A DNA stretch of 15,839 bases from an uncultured Lachnospiraceae bacterium (GTDB lineage Bacteria; Bacillota; Clostridia; Lachnospirales; Lachnospiraceae). The position numbers were made by a program, and so were the translations under genes. The stretch is from NCBI GenBank assembly GCA_910584325.1, contig CAJTZH010000063.1, forward strand, positions 1 to 15,839, given 5' to 3'. Every line of letters begins with the position of its first letter. The stretch's first letter is position 1. This document shows positions 13,708 through 15,839 of this stretch, one piece after another. Below the pieces are notes generated by a model. It was not told the origin of the DNA, searched no databases, and saw nothing but the letters and a program-made list of their open reading frames with translations.

Positions 13708-13713
13708 CGGTAA

Positions 13714-13998
13714 CTACTCTTGTACAGGATAAACAGAAACCTGCTTTCTGTCTCTGCCCTTTCTTTCAAACTTAACGACACCATTTACCTTGGCAAATAA
13801 TGTATCATCACCACCGCGTCCAACATTGTTGCCCGGGTGAATCTTTGTTCCGCGCTGTCTGTAAAGAATATTTCCAGCTAATACATACTGACCATCAGCT
13901 CTCTTAGCACCTAATCTCTTAGATTCTGAATCTCTGCCGTTCTTGGTAGAACCGACACCTTTTTTGTGAGCAAAAAACTGAAGATTCAATTCAAACAT
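13714..13998 (-). CDS. rpmA: Ribosomal protein bL27 with cleavable N-terminal extension
   Basis: This 94-residue large-subunit protein has its N-terminus reaching the peptidyl transferase centre. It begins MFELNLQFFAHKKG, the Firmicutes extension cut between F9 and A10 by Prp to expose AHKKG. The body has the expected NGRDSESKRLGAKRADGQ and HPGNNVGRGGDDTLFA stretches. AAGGAGGTG, a nearly perfect complement to 16S rRNA, precedes ATG 13998. It follows prp by only 3 bases, so the substrate and its protease are cotranscribed. Confidence 0.97.
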   Translation of the reverse strand: MFELNLQFFAHKKGVGSTKNGRDSESKRLGAKRADGQYVLAGNILYRQRGTKIHPGNNVGRGGDDTLFAKVNGVVKFERKGRDRKQVSVYPVQE

Positions 13999-14001
13999 GG
14001 T

Positions 14002-14328
14002 TTACACCTCCTTGGAAATTACTCGTAAATATCGTGAATTGCCTTTTGCAACGCCCTCAATACCGATACGGAACGCCTCCAGCAAAACACCTGCTCTCTC
14101 ACTAGGTTTTTCCTCTGTAATAAGTAACTCAACGACTGCCCGTTTTCCATCTTCTTCACCTGAAAACGCGTCCTGCGTTAAATCTTTTATTGCATTTATA
14201 GTCGTAAAAACTAATACGGAAACAGCCGCGCAGACAATATCCTTTCCTGATTTGTCATAGCCTGCATGTCCCTCGGATTGAAAACCTACCAATTCGTCAT
14301 TCTTACAATAGAATGTAACCGTTATCAT
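14002..14328 (-). CDS. prp: Ribosomal-processing cysteine protease Prp (YsxB)
   Basis: This 108-residue cysteine protease removes the N-terminal extension of bL27, which is essential for translation in Staphylococcus. The catalytic dyad is visible: His21 in EGHAGYDK and Cys33 in DIVCAAVS. Placement between L21 and L27 genes is diagnostic. The ribosome binding site before ATG 14328 is weak (CAGGTAACGG), and the gap to rplU is 12 bases, suggesting modest, coupled translation as expected for an enzyme needed in less than ribosomal amounts. Confidence 0.95.
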   Translation of the reverse strand: MITVTFYCKNDELVGFQSEGHAGYDKSGKDIVCAAVSVLVFTTINAIKDLTQDAFSGEEDGKRAVVELLITEEKPSERAGVLLEAFRIGIEGVAKGNSRYLRVISKEV

Positions 14329-14340
14329 AACCGTTACCTG

Positions 14341-14649
14341 TTAAGCATTAATTTTTTCAATCTTAACTTCCGTGAATAACTGTCTGTGACCGTTCTTCTT
14401 GTGGTAACCGGTTTTTCTCTTATACTTGTAGACAATAACCTTCTTACCCTTGCCTTCTTTTACAACAGAAGCCGTAACGGTAGCGCCTTCTACGGTCGGA
14501 TTACCGATAACTGCTGCGCCGTTGTTGACGAACAGAACCTGGTCAAATGTTACAGTTTCACCGGCTGCGACACCGAGCTTCTCTACTCTGATGACGTCGC
14601 CTTCCTTTACTGTGTACTGCTTACCACCTGTTGCTATCACTGCGTACAT
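14341..14649 (-). CDS. rplU: Ribosomal protein bL21
   Basis: This 102-residue large-subunit protein that binds 23S rRNA. It starts MYAVIATGGKQYTVKEGD and contains GKKVIVYKYKRKTGYHKKNGHRQ near the end, the hallmark of bL21. ATG 14649 is chosen because GGAGG is 7 bases upstream; an in-frame earlier start at 14670 would add seven residues that include the ribosome binding site. It is the first gene after a strong promoter and a structured leader. Confidence 0.96.
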   Translation of the reverse strand: MYAVIATGGKQYTVKEGDVIRVEKLGVAAGETVTFDQVLFVNNGAAVIGNPTVEGATVTASVVKEGKGKKVIVYKYKRKTGYHKKNGHRQLFTEVKIEKINA

Positions 14650-14727
14650 ATGGAAACCTCCTATTATCAATACTCGCCAGCTTTGGTGATGCCAAAAGCA
14701 TACTTAAACCTCGCTGTGCGGCACACT
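14650..14727 (-). ncRNA. L21-leader-like 5' UTR of rplU
   Basis: Between the predicted transcription start and rplU lies a roughly 78-base leader. A small hairpin TGTGCCGCACA is followed by GCTTTTGG-CATCA-CCAAAGC with one bulged base, then a short run to GGAGG. Position and structure fit the Firmicutes L21 leader, thought to mediate autoregulation by a ribosomal protein. A covariance model search was not possible here. Confidence 0.55.
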
Positions 14728-14732
14728 AGAAT

Positions 14733-14761
14733 ATAATACCACTCTCTATATGCAATGTCAA
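14733..14761 (-). promoter_or_regulatory. Strong promoter of the rplU operon
   Basis: On the minus strand, a perfect TTGACA (14756-14761) and TATTAT (14733-14738) are 17 bases apart. It begins 16 bases after the RNase G stop, with no terminator between, so rng transcripts can also run into rplU. Confidence 0.85.
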
Positions 14762-14777
14762 TAAAATTTTCCTGAAA

Positions 14778-15839
14778 CTAACAATTTTTTACCTGTTCAT
14801 GCAGCGGCTTCTTAATTTTCTTCCTTGTAATCTCCACCAGCCCCAGTTTCGTCATATCAACCACCGCGGTACGCACTTTATCTTTAGCGGCAATTCCATG
14901 CAGCGCTGCCATCAGCTTTTCCTTGGATTCGGTCTTTTTCATATCTATAAAATCGACAAGAATTATCCCCGAATAATTTCTTAAACGTAACTGTCTGCCG
15001 ATTTCTTGTGCCGCTTCCAGATTCACCTTTAAAAAACCTTCTTCCTTATTCTTATTACTGATAAACTTTCCCGTATTCACATCAATGACCGTCAGTGCTT
15101 CCATAGGCTGAATTACAAGATACGCACCCGACTTCAGCCATACGCGTTCTTTCAGAGCGTCCCGAATCTGGCTCTCCACGTTATATAGCTTGGAAAGCGG
15201 AAACAAATGGTCCGTATACAGCTTTAACTTCTCGAGTACCGCTTTGTCGCCAAGCGCCTCTATCGTATTATAAACAACAGGAATATCCGTTACAACCGCT
15301 TCCAGCTCATCCATTCGCGCGTCAATTACTTTGTTCAGATACTCCGGCTTATTGCCGTACAGCTTGGTAAATGCTTTCTTTGTCGGCGCTATGCGCAGAA
15401 CCGTCTCATATTCCTCAATCAGCCTGCCAGCCTCTCGGAGCAGTTCTTCTTCAAAAAACTGCTCCCCGTCGAACAACGTCTCACAGTTTGTCCGCGCAAT
15501 CAGACCGTACTCTTCACCCAAAAACGGTTTCAGCGCTTTCTTTAACGCCTTTTTTAACTTCACATTGGTAATCTTCGCAGAAATATGAATTCCCTTCAGA
15601 TTGCGTTTTAATGCCGCGTATTTTCCGGAAAATTCAATACCTGAGGATAGCATGGCAGGTTTTGTCTTCAGCGCGTCCCGTTCCGCCTGTACCAAAAGCA
15701 GGTCTCCCTGACAGACCGTGTCGGTATTCTTGCGGTTTAAAAAAATATGGTTTGCATTGTCTTCAAGAGAATAATATCCCTTCATCCCCTTTTCAAATTC
15801 CACAAAAGCGGCGTTAATATTTTTAACGACGCTCTCTAC
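14778..15839 (-). CDS. rng: Ribonuclease G/E family endoribonuclease (5' end outside window)
   Basis: The frame is open to the right edge, giving 353 residues of the C-terminal part; the GTG at 15803 is an internal valine codon, since the upstream residues VVKNINAAFVEFEKG match the S1 domain of RNase G/E. After the S1 and RNase H-like regions comes the catalytic core with TVIDVNTGKF and LVDFIDM, whose aspartates bind the metal. The end TKLGLVEITRKK is followed by only about a dozen residues (KPLHEQVKNC) and a stop, so the CPxC zinc-link and small domain of E. coli RNase G/E are missing. The family processes 5' monophosphorylated RNA and rRNA precursors. It heads the cluster that continues with rplU. 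Confidence 0.92.
   Translation of the reverse strand, partial: VESVVKNINAAFVEFEKGMKGYYSLEDNANHIFLNRKNTDTVCQGDLLLVQAERDALKTKPAMLSSGIEFSGKYAALKRNLKGIHISAKITNVKLKKALKKALKPFLGEEYGLIARTNCETLFDGEQFFEEELLREAGRLIEEYETVLRIAPTKKAFTKLYGNKPEYLNKVIDARMDELEAVVTDIPVVYNTIEALGDKAVLEKLKLYTDHLFPLSKLYNVESQIRDALKERVWLKSGAYLVIQPMEALTVIDVNTGKFISNKNKEEGFLKVNLEAAQEIGRQLRLRNYSGIILVDFIDMKKTESKEKLMAALHGIAAKDKVRTAVVDMTKLGLVEITRKKIKKPLHEQVKNC

Noticed and set aside
14319..14341. Direct repeat of TAACCGTTA at the prp start
   Set aside because: Two short copies at the start codon with no further support; too small to call an operator.

Overview
The window looks like an ordinary chromosomal segment of a low-to-mid GC Firmicute, most likely a Clostridia member of the Lachnospiraceae type. 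Reasons: strong GGAGG ribosome binding sites; ribosomal protein L27 with the Firmicutes N-terminal extension next to its processing protease Prp; a lexA gene divergent from a LysM division-inhibitor-like gene as in Bacillus; and an RNase G - L21 - Prp - L27 - Obg - YhbY - NadD - YqeK - RsfS gene order. I see no rRNA, tRNA, CRISPR, insertion sequence or prophage block. No stretch over 300 bases lacks a gene.

Layout. 1-2751 (+): the tail of an unidentified gene, a CstA-family transporter with a strong terminator, then a cytidylate-kinase-like protein on its own extended -10 promoter. 2752-4453: a possible 45-residue membrane microprotein, a XerS-like tyrosine recombinase (-) and a 60-residue orphan ORF (+), separated by two hairpin terminators that can serve both strands. 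4461-6456: a DEAD-box helicase (-) and a TtcA-type tRNA thiolase (+), divergent from overlapping promoters. 6540-7722: a YneA-like LysM membrane protein (-) and lexA (+), with a 145-base intergenic region full of LexA-box-like sites. This is the clearest regulatory story here, an SOS checkpoint module. 7815-10221 (-): an ECF sigma factor with its membrane anti-sigma factor, and an upstream Xre-type regulator fused to a membrane domain. 10353-10440: three tandem copies of a 32-bp palindromic repeat.

10436-15839 (-): a long housekeeping cluster for ribosome assembly and RNA/NAD metabolism, read from the right edge leftwards. RNase G (5' end outside the window) is followed by a promoter and L21-leader-like RNA, then rplU, prp, rpmA, a terminator, obg, yhbY, nadD, yqeK and rsfS. 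The genes are tightly packed, with gaps of 0 to about 23 bases except at the terminator before obg. L21 and L27 are large-subunit proteins, Prp matures L27, Obg, YhbY and RsfS act on the large subunit, and NadD and YqeK handle dinucleotides.

The most noteworthy points are the LexA-box array, the probable ATT start of yqeK in frame with nadD across a single TAG, the 32-bp repeat array, and RNase G ending where the zinc-link cysteine motif would begin. I did not find a convincing wholly new multi-gene system.
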